In this document: positions 1 through 7,803 of the stretch, piece by piece
Layout: the number at the start of each line of letters is the position of its first letter
Position numbering within the stretch: position 1 is the stretch's first letter
Notes under the pieces: generated by a model
Told to the model about the DNA's origin: nothing
The model's input: only the letters and a program-made list of their open reading frames with translations
The model's database searches: none
Made by a program: the position numbers and the translations under genes
NCBI GenBank assembly: GCA_964517115.1
Contig: CAZFBE010000022.1
Span: 1-15,344, forward strand
Length of the DNA: 15,344 nt
Reading direction: 5' to 3'
DNA from: UBA6624 sp964517115 [NCBI: uncultured bacterium]
Lineage (GTDB): Bacteria; UBP7; UBA6624

Positions 1-47
1 GAGGACTGAAAATCCTTGTGTCGGCGGTTCGAACCCGCCCCTCGCCA
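1..47 (+). tRNA. tRNA-Phe (GAA), 3' part
   Basis: This is the 3' portion of a tRNA whose 5' half lies before the window. A five-pair anticodon stem (1-5 with 13-17, one G-U pair) closes the seven-base loop CTGAAAA with anticodon GAA at 8-10, which decodes Phe. A five-base variable loop (18-22) follows. The T arm is stem GGCGG (23-27), loop TTCGAAC (28-34) and stem CCGCC (35-39). The 3' acceptor strand CCTCGCC spans 40-46 and the discriminator A is at 47. CCA is not encoded, so it must be added by tRNA nucleotidyltransferase. A six-T run at 51-56 directly after the gene could serve as a simple transcription stop. The predicted 5' acceptor strand, GGCGAGG, would lie outside the window. Confidence 0.93.
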
Positions 48-78
48 TTCTTTTTTACACTTTTCGAACATTTAACTG

Positions 79-107
79 TTTACAAAATCGTTTTTTTTAT
101 TTATGAT
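79..107 (+). promoter_or_regulatory. Sigma-70-type promoter for the 35-residue micro-protein
   Basis: The -35 box TTTACA (79-84) and -10 box TATGAT (102-107) are separated by exactly 17 bp. Each box differs from the consensus at one position. Predicted transcription start is near 113-115, giving a leader of about 25 nt that contains the SD at 126-130. This is the best-looking promoter I found in the window. The rest of the gap between the tRNA and the micro-gene (48-138) is AT-rich and holds only the T run after the tRNA. The call is by inspection only. Confidence 0.6.
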
Positions 108-138
108 GCTCTTTTAAATTTTCTTGGAGGTGTTAAAA

Positions 139-246
139 ATGTTGAAAAGGTTTTGGTGTCATAGGTGTCAAATGATGACTACACCTAGATCACTTGGTGG
201 TTCAATAAAAACAAAAACTTGTTCTCGCTGCTACTCAAAACAATAA
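139..246 (+). CDS. Small CxxC/CxxC zinc-ribbon-like protein, 35 aa
   Basis: A 35-codon gene of unrecognised family. It has Cys7-x2-Cys10 and Cys28-x2-Cys31 separated by 17 residues, the layout of a minimal zinc ribbon, and many Lys/Arg residues (K3, R4, R9, R17, K24, K26, R30, K34). His8, next to the first knuckle, might also touch the metal. Evidence that it is real: GGAGG at 126-130 stands eight bases before the ATG, and a good sigma-70-type promoter lies about 25 bp further upstream. The protein has no signal peptide or membrane segment, so it is probably cytoplasmic and may bind nucleic acid or ribosomes; that role is inference. Its 3' end lies inside a hairpin shared with the convergent gene. 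It is too short for many gene callers to report. It could also be a truncated ribosomal-protein-like zinc ribbon. Confidence 0.62.
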   Translation: MLKRFWCHRCQMMTTPRSLGGSIKTKTCSRCYSKQ

Positions 247-252
247 GTTTTT
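213..252. terminator. Possible bidirectional terminator hairpin
   Basis: Bases 213-223 (AAAAACTTGTT) pair with 242-252 (AATAAGTTTTT) over 11 positions, with one G-U pair and an 18-nt loop. Each 3' arm ends in a T run, and the minus-strand side continues into a second T-rich stretch. The hairpin sits at the tail-to-tail junction of the 35-aa gene and the minus-strand block ending at 268, where a shared terminator is expected. Against it: the stem is mostly A-U, the loop is long, and the structure includes the last codons and stop of the micro-gene. Confidence 0.35.
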
Positions 253-267
253 ATTTATATTACTTGT

Positions 268-771
268 TTATATTTTCCTAGAGTCATAAGCCCAATGCAA
301 TAAGGCCTGTCTTTGCTTTTTTCTGCATGAAAGATCTTTAGGCGTGCAGTATTTTTTAATCGCTCCAACATGACGACGCATTGCTTTCCAGCGTTTAATT
401 TGTCGTAAATCCTCACCTTCCAATCTCCTGCCTATGAAGTATCGGCAATACCATTGAAACCAGCCCCTAGGATCATCTTTGTAAATCCAGCCTTTTTCAA
501 CCCATCTAGACAAGGGTAAAGAAGCATCAACTTGGTAATAGTTGATATTCGCATTCTTTCCAAAAGGTGATAATTTGGCATTTTCAAACCAGGATTTAGG
601 AAATTCATTTATGCAATCAGTCATATATTTACCGCCAAAAACACCCATCTGCAACATGTCTTCAGGTGTTAAGTCTGGCTTAAATTCAGGATGAAAATTA
701 GAATTTATTTTTTCTTCGAGAAAATAGGTGTAATTGGTCTGAAATTTATCGTTTACTATGATTTTTTTCAT
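268..771 (-). CDS. Conserved hypothetical protein, 167 aa
   Basis: A soluble protein rich in aromatic and basic residues, with no signal peptide or membrane segment. The C-terminal half carries a dense, recognisable stretch: GWFQWYCRYFIGRR, then ED.RQIKRW..MRRH, then C...DLSCR..QRQALLHWAYD at the end. I recall this signature from widespread uncharacterised bacterial proteins, but I cannot name a family or function. The two cysteines near the C-terminus (in KKYC and LSCR) recall a metal or redox site but are not a clear motif. The ATG at 771 is preferred over an in-frame TTG one codon upstream; neither has a convincing SD. It starts 22 bp after the P5C dehydrogenase stop and is the last gene of the five-gene minus-strand block, so it is probably co-transcribed. 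Confidence 0.8.
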   Translation of the reverse strand: MKKIIVNDKFQTNYTYFLEEKINSNFHPEFKPDLTPEDMLQMGVFGGKYMTDCINEFPKSWFENAKLSPFGKNANINYYQVDASLPLSRWVEKGWIYKDDPRGWFQWYCRYFIGRRLEGEDLRQIKRWKAMRRHVGAIKKYCTPKDLSCRKKQRQALLHWAYDSRKI

Positions 772-793
772 CAAGAAACTGCTATGTTATTTG

Positions 794-2344
794 TTAGACT
801 TTTTCAGCAATAGATTTTGCCTGCAGGAAAAGCCCGAGATAATCGGGACCTCCAGCTTTTGAGTCAGTTCCACTCATGTTAAACCCTCCAAAAGGGTGAA
901 CCCCAACCAAGGCTCCTGTACATTTCCTATTTATGTAAAGGTTGCCAACATGAAACTCATTTGCTCCCTGTTTGATTCTTTCAGGAATAGATGTATAGAA
1001 AGCTCCAGTTAATCCATAAATGGTACCATTTGCCACATTTAGACCTTCTTCAAAAGATGAAACCTTTGTAACCCCAAGAACAGGTCCAAATATTTCTTCT
1101 TGCATGATTCTTGAGTTGGAATCGAGGTTGTCAATGATTGTTGGGGAGATGAAGTATCCATCATCACCTGCAGTGTTGCCACCACAAACTAAATCTCCTT
1201 CTTCTTTTCCAATTTCAATATAGTTCAGGATATCTTTATATGCTGCTTGATTAATCACAGCACCAAGTTGTACTTCTTTATTTTCTGGATGTCCAATTTT
1301 TATTTTTTTAGTTAAGTTGATAACCTTCTCCATTAGCTCATCATGAACATCTTCATGAACAATGAGTCTCGAACATGCTGAACATTTTTGACCTTGGAAA
1401 CCGTAAGCTGCTGAAACGATTCCTTGGGCAGCATCTTCTATATCTGCAGTTTCATCGACAAGTATCGCATCTTTTCCACCCATTTCAGCAACAACTCTTT
1501 TTATCCATATTTGCCCAGGAGACATTTTTGCGGCATTCTCATTGATGTTTAATCCAACTGCCATCGATCCTGTGAAAGAGATGAATCTTGTTCTTGGGTC
1601 AGTAACCATTTTGCTCCCTATTGACGATCCTGGTCCTGGTAGGAAATTAACAACACCACTTGGCAATCCAGCCTCTTCAAGAATTTCCATATATCTGTAT
1701 GCAATAGTAGTGCTATCACTTGAAGGCTTCAATACGACTGTATTTCCTGTAACCCATGCTGCTGTTGTCATCCCTGCGAGAATTGCAAAAGGAAAATTCC
1801 ATGGAGGGATTACAGCACCTATCCCTATAGGGATGTATTTCAAAACTCCTTTTTCAGAAGGGGTAGGAACAACATCATGGTCTTGGCACCACTTTAGGGA
1901 TTCTCGAGCATAGTATTCCATGAAATCTATAGCTTCTGCAGTGTCTCCATCTGCTTCTGCCCAAGTTTTTCCAACTTCATAAGTCATTTGGGCTGAAAGA
2001 TCGTGTTTATCTCTTTTCATGATTTCTGAAACTTTCAAAGCGATAGAGGCTCTTTCTTCAACGCTTGTTTGGCTCCATGTTTTGAATCTTTCTTCAGCTG
2101 CATTTAAAGCATTTTCTAAATGGTCTAGGTTTGCCTTTGAACACCTGGAAATAACTTGTGAAGAGTTGCTTGGATCGATACTTGTTATTTTTTCATCGGT
2201 GAAAACTTTTTCACCATTGATAATAAGGGGTATCTCTTCTCCAAATTTTGCTTTCATTTTATCTAAGGATTGTTTGTATTTTGTTGTTTCTTCAATTTCA
2301 TTGAAGTTTGTAAAAGGTTCATTTTTAAAGTTGTTTAATTTCAT
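794..2344 (-). CDS. rocA: 1-pyrroline-5-carboxylate dehydrogenase (RocA/PruA type)
   Basis: NAD-dependent oxidation of L-glutamate-5-semialdehyde (the open form of 1-pyrroline-5-carboxylate) to glutamate, the last step of proline and arginine catabolism in the cytoplasm. The 516 residues match the stand-alone RocA class of about 515. Aldehyde dehydrogenase landmarks are intact: PPWNFPF with Asn183 (oxyanion hole), LKPSSDS for the cofactor, FTGS at about 257-260, EMGGKDA with general base Glu287, and GQKCSACSR with nucleophile Cys321. The ATG at 2344 is chosen because GGAG (2351-2354) stands six bases upstream; an in-frame TTG at 2356 would start on that SD. It begins 24 bp after the TolC-like gene. 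No proline dehydrogenase is in the window. Other ALDH substrates cannot be excluded, but the sequence style is strongly P5CDH. Confidence 0.9.
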   Translation of the reverse strand: MKLNNFKNEPFTNFNEIEETTKYKQSLDKMKAKFGEEIPLIINGEKVFTDEKITSIDPSNSSQVISRCSKANLDHLENALNAAEERFKTWSQTSVEERASIALKVSEIMKRDKHDLSAQMTYEVGKTWAEADGDTAEAIDFMEYYARESLKWCQDHDVVPTPSEKGVLKYIPIGIGAVIPPWNFPFAILAGMTTAAWVTGNTVVLKPSSDSTTIAYRYMEILEEAGLPSGVVNFLPGPGSSIGSKMVTDPRTRFISFTGSMAVGLNINENAAKMSPGQIWIKRVVAEMGGKDAILVDETADIEDAAQGIVSAAYGFQGQKCSACSRLIVHEDVHDELMEKVINLTKKIKIGHPENKEVQLGAVINQAAYKDILNYIEIGKEEGDLVCGGNTAGDDGYFISPTIIDNLDSNSRIMQEEIFGPVLGVTKVSSFEEGLNVANGTIYGLTGAFYTSIPERIKQGANEFHVGNLYINRKCTGALVGVHPFGGFNMSGTDSKAGGPDYLGLFLQAKSIAEKV

Positions 2345-2368
2345 ATTTTTCTCCAAATGGTATTTTAA

Positions 2369-3652
2369 TTATTCTTGTTCTCCAATTCCCAAAACAGGTT
2401 TTGTTTTTTGAAGATTCGATATTGAATCAATGTTCCCAGCACTCAAATTGAAAATTTCTTTAAGGAATTCGACCTGTACCGTAGCTAGAGAAACCCCTGC
2501 AGCAAAATAATTATTTTCAGCATTACTCCAATCCATGTAAGAACTTGATCCAACATTTAAACCCTCCCTTATAGAAAGGGATATTTTTTGCATTAATTCG
2601 AGTCTTTTTTCAGCTGAATTAATTCTTGTTTCATACATTTCAATTGTTTTCAAAGATGATTCAATAAGAGCATTTTCATCAATTAAGGTTTGTTCATAAA
2701 GAAGCTCTCCTGATTTAATTTGTTCGTCTGCTGATTTCAATTCCATTTTTCTTGAAGGTTTGAGAATGTCCCAACTGAAAGAAAGGTCACTTCTTAATGT
2801 GTCACCAGACTCAAAACCCTGTTCGTTTTCTGGATGGGTTGCAGTTGTTCTGAAAGATAGATTCGGACGATTCTCTAATAGGTTTTTGCTTTTTTTAGAA
2901 AATGTAAGGTTTAAACGAGCTCTCCTGATATTTGTTCTTTCATTTGTCTCCTTAGTCATGAATGAGACAAGAACATCTTCACTCATTTGGGGAAGTTCAG
3001 TAAGTGAAATCTCTCCTTCTGACCCTGTTAAAGATTTGAAAATTGTCAAAGATGCTTCATAAGCGGCTTTTGCCTGGTGCATGTTTTCTTCAGCATTGAA
3101 GAACTCACTTTCAAATTGCAATAATTCCAGGTCGCTTACAAGTTCGACCGAATGTTTTGCTTCTGCATCTGAAAAAACTGCTTTAGCATTTTCGAGCTTG
3201 TTAAGTGCAAGGGACAGGTTTTCTTTTGCGAGCCAAAGATTTAACCAGGAGTTTGCAATTGCAAGTTTAGATTGCTGTAGTCCCAAGTCTTCATTCAGTT
3301 GCGCCAAAAGGTAGTTGATTGTTTGAAGTTCTATTTGAGAATTCTTTAACCCAAAAGAATAAAGAGGGTAGTTGAGGGTTAATGAGGCATTGCCAAAATT
3401 TTCACCTATGCCAAAAAAGTTCACACCCTGTGGAGAGAACCCTTCTAATGAATCTGTTCGAGTGGCATTTAGAGTGAATGTTATAGAGGGGTCCCAATCC
3501 ATTTTTGATTTTTTTAAATCTGATTCTGCAGAAAGAACTAAGTAACGTGAAGAAATCGAGCTTGGTTTTTCTTTTGCAGTTTTCATCGCCTCCCATATGC
3601 TCATCGGTTCGCTTGCATTCATGAAGAGAAAAAAAGTTATTAAGTTAAGCAT
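2369..3652 (-). CDS. TolC-family outer-membrane efflux protein
   Basis: Outer-membrane channel partner of the RND pump encoded just upstream. The 427-residue length is typical of TolC/OprM-like proteins. A short hydrophobic N-terminus (LITFFLF) probably acts as a signal peptide, although a clear cleavage site is not obvious. The body shows two long alpha-helical coiled repeats, the usual tandem outer-membrane-efflux arrangement. The first covers about residues 15-210 and includes LEKxExAKAVFSDAEAKHS-like heptads. The second covers about 220-410, with SAEKRLELMQKISLSIREGL followed by a YMDWSNAENNYFAA segment. The ATG overlaps the pump's last codons by eight bases (3645-3652), with AGGAAG upstream acting as SD, so translation is probably coupled. 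No lipobox cysteine is visible. The exported substrate is unknown. Confidence 0.88.
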   Translation of the reverse strand: MLNLITFFLFMNASEPMSIWEAMKTAKEKPSSISSRYLVLSAESDLKKSKMDWDPSITFTLNATRTDSLEGFSPQGVNFFGIGENFGNASLTLNYPLYSFGLKNSQIELQTINYLLAQLNEDLGLQQSKLAIANSWLNLWLAKENLSLALNKLENAKAVFSDAEAKHSVELVSDLELLQFESEFFNAEENMHQAKAAYEASLTIFKSLTGSEGEISLTELPQMSEDVLVSFMTKETNERTNIRRARLNLTFSKKSKNLLENRPNLSFRTTATHPENEQGFESGDTLRSDLSFSWDILKPSRKMELKSADEQIKSGELLYEQTLIDENALIESSLKTIEMYETRINSAEKRLELMQKISLSIREGLNVGSSSYMDWSNAENNYFAAGVSLATVQVEFLKEIFNLSAGNIDSISNLQKTKPVLGIGEQE

Positions 3653-6600
3653 TTTTCTTCCTCATTTTTTCTGCAATAACATAAAGGCATGGTATCAGGT
3701 AGATTATCAAAATCGTCCCTATCGCTAATCCTCCCATTATTGAAACTCCGAGAGCCTTGAACCACTCTCCTTGGCCTGTTGTGTCCAGGCTCATTGGTAT
3801 CAATGCTCCGATTGTTGTTACGCTCGTCATTAGTATAGGTCTTAATCTCTGACCTGTACCTAGTGCAACAGCTTCCATCAACTCGACCCCTTTTGCTCTT
3901 AGTTGATTTATTCTGTCGATTAGGACGATTGAGTCATTAACAATAATTCCCGTCAATGCAACAACTCCCATAAGAGCCAAAAATCCAAAAGGCTCTCCAC
4001 TTACGACCAAGGCAATAATAACACCTATAAGAGAAAAAGGAATTCCTGCAAGAACCACCATTGATTGTCTGAAAGAGTTGAAAACAGCAACCAGAAGAAG
4101 AGCAATCAGTCCAAGAGCAACCAGAAAGGCTGTTCCCATTTCAGCCTGACCCGTCATTGCTTCTTCGTTTTCTCCCCCATACTCTATCGTTATGCCACTC
4201 GGAATTTGCTTGTCTTCTATTTCTTTTTGGATGTCTTTAAGTGTGTTTTGCGATGTAGGCCCGCCAGGTTTAACATTAGCGGATATTGAGATGCTTTTTT
4301 TACCATTCCAATGAGAGAAAAGTACAGGTGTTACCTGCCTTATTGTCTTTGAAACCAGATCAATAGGAACTAAAAAACCCGCATTATTTCTTACAGAGAC
4401 TAATGAAAGATCTGAGATTTTTTTTCTAAAATCTTCTGGATACCTAACTATCACATCTGCATCCTCGTCTTGGTTTTCAATGGGAAGTTTCATAACCAAA
4501 GATCCATCAAAGGCATTTTTGGATTCATTTGCAATTGAAAATGCTGATATCCCTAATTTTGCCGCCTTGTCTTCAAGTATCTGTATTTTGAGTTCAGGGT
4601 TTCCTGGCTGATGACTGCGATCAATTTCTGTTAAAAAGGGATTCGAAAGCATTGAGGCTTCAAGTTCGCCCGTGTATTCAATAAGGTCATCATAATTATT
4701 ACCAAGAGCCCTTACAACTATGTCATTTCCAGTTGGAGGACCTTCTGTTATTTCTATAAATTGAATTGTTGCCCCAGGGATGTCATTAAATATTTTCTGA
4801 AGTTGGGGCTGGTATTTGTCTACAGCTTCTTTTCTATACTCTTCAAAGAATTCTCCTGTAATTCTTGCAAAATGAGGACCTCCGCCTCCACCTATTGTTC
4901 CATATATATTTTCACCAGAATCCCCAACAGCTGTTGTGTAGAAATTGACTTCAGGTGTTGAATCGAGAACCTTTTCAACTTTTTTGACGATTGAGTCAGT
5001 GATTTCAACAGATGTTCCCCAAGGAGCTTCAACATCGACAATGAATTCCTTTACTGAAACTTTCGGAAAAAATTCTGAGTTTTCTAAGAGCTTTGGAACA
5101 AATGACATGGTGCCAGCAAAAACCAAGATGAAGAAAACCAATGTTTTATAAGGAGTTTTTGTTATTTTTAGTATTATTTTTCTGTGTTTTTCTGAATATT
5201 TTGTGAAATCAATACCATTGAAAATGTTTTTCTTTTTTTCTTGTTTTAAGAAAATTGCGCACATTGAAGGAAGTATGAAATGCCCTGTAATCAAAGCCCC
5301 AGCTAATGTGAAAATAACCATTGCTGGAATGTATTTCATGAACTCCCCCATCGTTCCTGAAAGAAACATCAATGGACCAAAAGCAGCTATTGTTGTTAAT
5401 ATCGCTGCTGTTATTGGCATGCTTACTTGGTGGATGCCCTTTCTTGCAGCTTTTCTGGGTTCGGTGCCCTTTTCTATATGTCTGAAAATGTTTTCAACAA
5501 CAATTATGTCATCGTCAACAAGCATCCCCAGAACAATTATGATTCCAAAAACGGTTACGTTGTTGAGTGAAAAATCCAACACATTTGCAATAACCAAAGC
5601 GAAACCAAGTGCTAGAGGTATTCCAAGTGAAACAAGCAGTGAGTTTTTGATACCCACAAACAGTATTAGAACAATTATGACAATCCAAAAACCATTTGTT
5701 AAGTTGTTGACCATGACACCAATAAGCTCATCTCTTACTGCTGAGACTTGTTCAGAGGCAACATCTATTCTTATGTTTGGATTCTTTTCATTTATTTCAT
5801 CAACAAGATCAAAAACACTTTCCCCAATTTTCACCGTATTTTCGCCAGTCGTTTTCTTAACAACTATGTTGATTGAAGTTTGGCCATTGTGTCTCGAATA
5901 AGTGGTGATTTTTTTTGGTCCGATTTTAATATCAGCAACTTCACTCAGCAAGAAAGAATTTCCATATGAATCTGGAACAACAAGGTTTGAAATTTCTTTG
6001 ACCGTTTCTGATTTTCCTCTGTATGAAATTTGTAATTCTTGAGATCCTGTATCTAGGGAACCTATAGGCATGTCAAAAAGAAGTTGCTGAATGGAGTTAG
6101 AAAGTTCATTCAGGGTAAGTCCTTTTTGACGTAGTTTTGATGGGTTTGGTTCAATTTGGATAGTATTTTCTTTTGCTCCAAAGAGTTCAACGCTAGCAAG
6201 TCCATCAAGTTTTTTTATCTCTTCTGCAGCAAGCAAGGCCTCTTTTTTCAGTGTTTCGGAATCCATTTCTCCAAATACTGTCAATATGACAATAGGCAAT
6301 TCTTCAAATGCTATTTCTGAAATCTCAGGGGTTTCTATTCCTGACGGAAGTAATGACCTAGATTCATCTACTTTATTCTGAACTTGACTCAGGGCTTTGT
6401 CTATGTCATATCCAGCATCAAATTCAAGAATTAAAAAACTAAAACCAGGAACAGAATAAGACCTCATGCTTTTCAGCCTTTTAAGGTCGTCAATTTTTGT
6501 CTCAAGTGGATTAGTCAGGGTTTTTTCTACTGAAGAAGAGGAAGATCCTGGCCATGGGATGCTGACAATTACATAAGGAACTGTTATGTCGGGAGTTGAT

Positions 6601-6707
6601 GCTGTTGGTATTGTGCTGTAGGCTCGATAGCCACCAAAAATCAATCCCGCAATAAGGAGGTAAACCAATCTAGGTCTTTCTAAAAGATAATCAGTTAAAA
6701 ATCTCAT
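3645..6707 (-). CDS. RND-family efflux pump (AcrB/HAE1-like inner-membrane transporter)
   Basis: Proton-driven inner-membrane pump, 1020 aa, the usual length for AcrB-like transporters. An N-terminal membrane helix (about 14-30) is followed by a large periplasmic loop with QVQNKVDESRSLLP, a helix bundle from about 335, a second periplasmic loop (about 550-840) and C-terminal helices. The TM4 motif GMLVDDDIIVVENI (394-407) carries the paired aspartates Asp398/Asp399 that carry protons in AcrB. The TM10 counterpart reads GIIVNDSIVLIDRINQLR, with Asn where AcrB has Lys940, a common variant in this superfamily. The TM4 motif favours drug, lipid or organic export over heavy-metal CusA-type transport, but the substrate is not readable. 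The ATG overlaps the adaptor's stop by one base (TAATG), so the genes are translationally coupled. Confidence 0.93.
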   Translation of the reverse strand: MRFLTDYLLERPRLVYLLIAGLIFGGYRAYSTIPTASTPDITVPYVIVSIPWPGSSSSSVEKTLTNPLETKIDDLKRLKSMRSYSVPGFSFLILEFDAGYDIDKALSQVQNKVDESRSLLPSGIETPEISEIAFEELPIVILTVFGEMDSETLKKEALLAAEEIKKLDGLASVELFGAKENTIQIEPNPSKLRQKGLTLNELSNSIQQLLFDMPIGSLDTGSQELQISYRGKSETVKEISNLVVPDSYGNSFLLSEVADIKIGPKKITTYSRHNGQTSINIVVKKTTGENTVKIGESVFDLVDEINEKNPNIRIDVASEQVSAVRDELIGVMVNNLTNGFWIVIIVLILFVGIKNSLLVSLGIPLALGFALVIANVLDFSLNNVTVFGIIIVLGMLVDDDIIVVENIFRHIEKGTEPRKAARKGIHQVSMPITAAILTTIAAFGPLMFLSGTMGEFMKYIPAMVIFTLAGALITGHFILPSMCAIFLKQEKKKNIFNGIDFTKYSEKHRKIILKITKTPYKTLVFFILVFAGTMSFVPKLLENSEFFPKVSVKEFIVDVEAPWGTSVEITDSIVKKVEKVLDSTPEVNFYTTAVGDSGENIYGTIGGGGGPHFARITGEFFEEYRKEAVDKYQPQLQKIFNDIPGATIQFIEITEGPPTGNDIVVRALGNNYDDLIEYTGELEASMLSNPFLTEIDRSHQPGNPELKIQILEDKAAKLGISAFSIANESKNAFDGSLVMKLPIENQDEDADVIVRYPEDFRKKISDLSLVSVRNNAGFLVPIDLVSKTIRQVTPVLFSHWNGKKSISISANVKPGGPTSQNTLKDIQKEIEDKQIPSGITIEYGGENEEAMTGQAEMGTAFLVALGLIALLLVAVFNSFRQSMVVLAGIPFSLIGVIIALVVSGEPFGFLALMGVVALTGIIVNDSIVLIDRINQLRAKGVELMEAVALGTGQRLRPILMTSVTTIGALIPMSLDTTGQGEWFKALGVSIMGGLAIGTILIIYLIPCLYVIAEKMRKKNA

Positions 6708-7747
6708 TATTTTTTAATTCTTACTTTTTGGCCATCTCTTAGGTTTCCCGGTCTTCTCAAAACTACTCTTTGATTTTCTGTAATGCCTTCTATAAGGGCA
6801 GTGGCATCGTTTTCAACAAGTATTTCAATAGGAATCCATTTGATTTCATCATTTTTATCTATCAAGTAAACGCCAGGGCCTTTGAGTTGAATTATGCTTG
6901 AAAGGGGGACAATGTAACCCTGAATTTCTCCCATATCTATTATGGTTGTAACCCATATCCCATTTTCAGATTCCATATCTTTTTCTGTTTCCCAGATTGT
7001 GTTGATCGCTCCTGTTCCTAATTCAGAGGATCTTGATTTGTGAACCATATTCCATTGGTTTTCATTTTCATCAATTAGCGTGTTACCTAGGTTTATTTTC
7101 TTTGCAACATGTGGAGCAAGCAAGATTTCCATACGCATGCCTTCTAACGGCAGTATTTTTACTGCTGGTGTCCCCATCATTACATCATTGCCAATTCTTG
7201 AAAACATGAATTCAATTTGTAAATCAAAAGGGGCAATTACACTACAGTCTTCCACCTGTATCTTTTTTAACGACAGAATTATTTCAGCACTTTCAAGGTT
7301 TAGTCCTGCTTGATCCACTGCATTTTGAAGTTTTTCTAATTGTTCTTGCGTGATACTTCCGGTATGGAATATTTTTTCAACTCTTTCGAGATCTTTTTTG
7401 GCATCAATGAAGATCAGTTCCGCCTGCTTAAAGGCTGTTTCTGAATTAGACATATCTAAAAGTTGCATTCTGCATTCAAGAGAAGCTATTGTTGATCCTT
7501 CTTCTATTTGCTCACCTTCTTGAGAAAAAATATTTTCAATTTTGCCAGAGCTTTTCCAATTCAGATTCCCAGACCCAATAGTGTTTATCAGGCCAAGAGC
7601 TGGGTAATGTTTTTTTTGAATTGTTTTTTCTGGATATACCCATGTGACCAAAGGCAAATCTTCCTGAATCCCTCCTTCGGCATCAGATGTTGTGTTTGAA
7701 CATCCAAAAAATATAGGAATAACCAACAAAATAAAATATTTTTTCAT
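6707..7747 (-). CDS. RND periplasmic adaptor (membrane-fusion lipoprotein)
   Basis: HlyD/AcrA-type adaptor, 346 aa, linking the RND pump to the TolC-like channel. The N-terminus KKYFILLVIPIFFGC looks like a lipoprotein signal with Cys16 as lipidation site; the lipobox FFGC is slightly atypical because Phe replaces the usual Leu at -3. A biotinyl-lipoyl half (SGKIENIFSQEGEQIEEGSTIASLEC, about 65-92, given here as its landmarks) precedes a helical hairpin at about 93-160 rich in E, K and Q. The second lipoyl half (VEDCSVIAPFDLQIE) and beta-barrel domains follow, ending in a domain with RRPGNLRDGQKVRI. AAGGAG (on the minus strand, 7754-7759) lies six bases before the ATG, a strong SD. It is the first gene of the five-gene minus-strand block. 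Confidence 0.9.
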   Translation of the reverse strand: MKKYFILLVIPIFFGCSNTTSDAEGGIQEDLPLVTWVYPEKTIQKKHYPALGLINTIGSGNLNWKSSGKIENIFSQEGEQIEEGSTIASLECRMQLLDMSNSETAFKQAELIFIDAKKDLERVEKIFHTGSITQEQLEKLQNAVDQAGLNLESAEIILSLKKIQVEDCSVIAPFDLQIEFMFSRIGNDVMMGTPAVKILPLEGMRMEILLAPHVAKKINLGNTLIDENENQWNMVHKSRSSELGTGAINTIWETEKDMESENGIWVTTIIDMGEIQGYIVPLSSIIQLKGPGVYLIDKNDEIKWIPIEILVENDATALIEGITENQRVVLRRPGNLRDGQKVRIKK

Positions 7748-7803
7748 ATAAAGCTCCTTAATCTGCTATAAACATTTATTCTAAAAAAAACCGGAAAATT
7801 ATA
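7748..7803. promoter_or_regulatory. Divergent promoter region, adaptor gene / ribonuclease D
   Basis: This 56-bp AT-rich gap must hold at least the 5' signals of both diverging units. On the plus strand TATAAA (7767-7772) could be a -10 for ribonuclease D, with a weak TTCATA 18 bp upstream inside the adaptor start. On the minus strand TAGAAT (complement of 7777-7782) could be a -10 for the efflux operon, without a good -35. No clear operator palindrome is visible and no regulator gene adjoins the efflux operon, which is unusual for inducible RND systems. Box assignments are tentative. Confidence 0.35.

Noticed and set aside
51-56. T run after the tRNA as a full intrinsic terminator
   Set aside because: No separate GC-rich hairpin precedes it, only the tRNA T arm and acceptor strand, so it is mentioned under the tRNA and not listed as a terminator.
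2345-2356. TTG at 2356 as start of the P5C dehydrogenase
   Set aside because: The TTG and next codon (TTGGAG) contain the SD itself; the ATG at 2344 has GGAG at six bases spacing.
1542-2411. Two plus-strand frames of 123 and 130 codons (1542-1913 and 2019-2411)
   Set aside because: Both lie antisense to the P5C dehydrogenase, whose catalytic motifs are intact; no SD or family signature supports them.
5203-5901. 232-codon open frame on the plus strand
   Set aside because: It is antisense to the conserved core of the RND pump, including the TM4 DD motif. It lacks any recognisable domain, and the Ser/Thr/Ile-rich translation is typical of a shadow frame.
3645-6707. Asn in place of AcrB Lys940 in the pump as a sign of an inactive transporter
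   Set aside because: The NDSIVLID-type motif is common in functional RND relatives, and the paired Asp residues in TM4 are kept.
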